From Acanthaster planci (taxonomy: Eukaryota > Echinodermata > Asteroidea > Valvatida > Acanthasteridae): a DNA stretch of 64,000 bases. Below the pieces are notes generated by a model. It was not told where the DNA came from. It did not search any database and was given only the letters and a program-made list of their open reading frames with translations. Both the position numbers and the translations under genes were made by a program. This document shows, one piece after another, positions 62,292 through 64,000 of the stretch. The first letter of the stretch is position 1. Each line of letters opens with the position of its first letter. The stretch spans positions 731,728-795,727 of the forward strand of contig NW_019091416.1 of assembly GCF_001949145.1 (NCBI RefSeq), given 5' to 3'.

Positions 62292-63963
62292 TTATATCAC
62301 GTCGCTCTCGTTGTGCGACTCGTCTTCAAACACCGAGTCATCCTTAGACTGGATCCACACCTCCGGGGGTTCGGAAGACAGGCCACTGTCTCTCTTTGAC
62401 TTGTACTGCAAATGGGAACATAATACCCAAGCTTACATTTGAGGGGGAATTTCAGTCCCTCCTAGAGTGGGAAGGGGAAGTGAAACCCTCCCTCAACATA
62501 TCTTCGTAATGCTTATTTCCCCATGCCGAGCCTACAGGAGTACTTCCAGTAATGTCTTACGATCATTTTGACACCAAGTTTATCTGAGCTTTTGCAAAAT
62601 GACTGTACTTACAATAACTTTTTACATTCATACCAAATTTCAAACAGATCAGATGAGAGACGGCCAAGATCTTGAAGGAGGGGCAGGATTAAAGTTTAAA
62701 GCTCCCAGCTCTTTTAGGATTAATCCTTGAGGGACATTTTTGTAATATCAAGTAGATAGACTTGTTCTTTCTAACTTTGCCAAGTTTCACTTCACACACT
62801 GAAAGCTTCCCTGTGTGTGCATGAGCACGACAAATTCAAATACTTCTGGGCTTCTAAGTATCAAAACTCTGACATTTTACAAGAATTGTACATATCAAAA
62901 TAAAAAAAAATGGTGTCAAACTATGCTGAAGACCTCCCAGGCGGGGGGAGCCGAGCCCGGCCAGCTTCCCAGCTGGTCCGGCAACCCCCCCTGGCATCGA
63001 GGAAAGAGGAGGAGGGGCTGGGCATTAGAGGAAGTATATGACAATAAACATCTTAGGGTGAATATCAGACATGTTACAAAGTAGAATGACAACTTGTTGT
63101 AATGAGGTTACAACGGCACCCCCTCAAGCCAAGCCATGATGGAAGTCCAAGCATGTGATTTGAACCCTGACCATCATGGCGTGAAAGGGATTCTCTCCAA
63201 TGCCGACCCGATGGGGCAACCTCAGACTCTTACCCGTTGCAATTCCAGGTACTTCTCGTGCGTCTTGCCAGCCCAGGCTAGGAGCTCCAAGCCATCCGGC
63301 GGCATCTTGAGGCCGGCGGAGTTCCTGTTGCTCAGCAGATGCTGCACTCGACTCAGATCGCGGGCCACTGCCCTGTAACATCCAGGCAGGAAAACTTAAA
63401 TAGTGACAATTCAGATTGGGCAAATTGGGATTGGGCTCTCGGATGAGGGCCAAATTAGCAGAGGCTGCAACTTACAAGGGAGCCAAACAAGTAGAAACTG
63501 ATAATTCTTTTCCAGAGATAAAGGAGATTGCCCAACCTTAGCTCCATCTTTCAGCTCCATCTTAGGGCCTCAATTTCCGGAATTTAAGCCCCTGGGTTGA
63601 GACCCTTCAACTCAAAATGTAAGTAGTTCCAGTGTTGGCTTCAACATCAAAGTGTCTGATTTGACGTAAAACAGGAGCATTTACCTGTTCCAACAGTAAA
63701 TATGAAGAGTTGACGCCAAGATTTGTTTGGGGGGCGGGGGAAGCCCAGGTACATGTATACTTGTATGAAGTGTACTCACTTGTAGCCATGCACCCTGGGA
63801 TTGCCGTGTTTGGCATTCTTGATCCGTTCCTGGACATCCTTTTGCATCTCCAGGAAGGTGACGGCATGTGGTTGCAGCTCCCTCAACTGCTTCTCAAACC
63901 TCTCCCGCTTTTCTGCCTTTGACGGAGAGATGACGACGTTGTCAGCTGAGGCAGTATCACCAT
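62292..63963 (-). CDS. Unidentified protein, last three exons (C-terminal part; gene continues past the right edge)
   Basis: Exons are 63963-63780, 63372-63234 and 62405-62292, joined in phase (TAC AA|GTGAGT with TTACAG|GG; CGG|GTAAGA with TTGCAG|TAC) and ending in TAA. The first begins at an acceptor (CGCCTTCTAG) in phase 1, so the upstream exon lies outside the window. The visible part is about 145 residues. A charged helical stretch (SPSKAEKRERFEKQLRELQP, then FLEMQKDVQERIKNAK) looks coiled-coil-like. A second helical exon follows (AVARDLSRVQHLLSNR, KTHEKYLELQR), then an acidic serine-rich tail ending ESHNESDVI. The final DVI could fit a class III PDZ ligand. I do not recognise the family. 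Splice phases and even charge pattern make a real gene very likely. Confidence 0.8.
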
Positions 63964-64000
63964 CTAGAAGGCGAAAAAACATCAACAAAATAGATCTGTG

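Noticed and set aside
1-64000. CRISPR arrays, operons, tRNA or rRNA genes
   Set aside because: The window is animal DNA with spliced genes. I found no regularly spaced direct repeats and no convincing tRNA A/B boxes or rRNA sequence.

Overview
The window is eukaryotic and metazoan. Coding sequence is split by GT-AG introns, intergenic DNA is AT-rich and full of short inverted-repeat elements, and the proteins (fascin, BTB-BACK-TRAF-like, LRR) are animal types. The fascin sequence, the recurring TACATGTA palindromes, the AAGTC-type degenerate repeats and the many small foldback elements fit an invertebrate deuterostome, most likely an echinoderm. Amphioxus or hemichordate cannot be excluded, and I cannot name the species from the sequence alone. 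Splice sites were placed by eye from consensus, reading-frame phase and protein continuity.

Layout. (1) 1833-13954, plus strand: a complete four-exon fascin gene of 511 aa with a 9.3 kb first intron. (2) 13955-22404: gene-poor DNA with a terminal-inverted-repeat element, a CAAA microsatellite and a decayed reverse-transcriptase fragment. (3) 22405-27458, minus strand: a six-exon gene for a 682-aa leucine-rich-repeat protein with an acidic C-terminal tail. (4) 30356-55697: four BTB-BACK genes with a related C-terminal domain (BTBD17/galectin-3-binding-protein-like). The first (A, 30356-32626) is on the minus strand; the other three (B 37395-40603, C 46399-49782, D 53191-55697) are on the plus strand. 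Each starts with one or two short exons coding a charged, mostly acidic leader, joined by a phase-0 intron to the exon that opens the BTB domain. This looks like a local tandem expansion. (5) 62292-63963, minus strand: the last three exons of a gene that continues past the right edge. It codes a helical, charged C-terminal region that I do not recognise.

Between the BTB genes lie several miniature inverted-repeat elements (32936-33151, 33338-34026, 40744-41035, 45571-46210), a miRNA-like hairpin (36745-36811), a perfect 3'-UTR stem-loop (40625-40652) and AAGTC-type repeats. BTB-BACK proteins usually oligomerise and many act as cullin-3 adaptors. A cluster of divergent paralogues with acidic leaders could be a set of substrate adaptors or secreted/innate-immune LGALS3BP-like proteins. 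No obvious signal peptide is seen, so the intracellular reading is preferred, as inference only.
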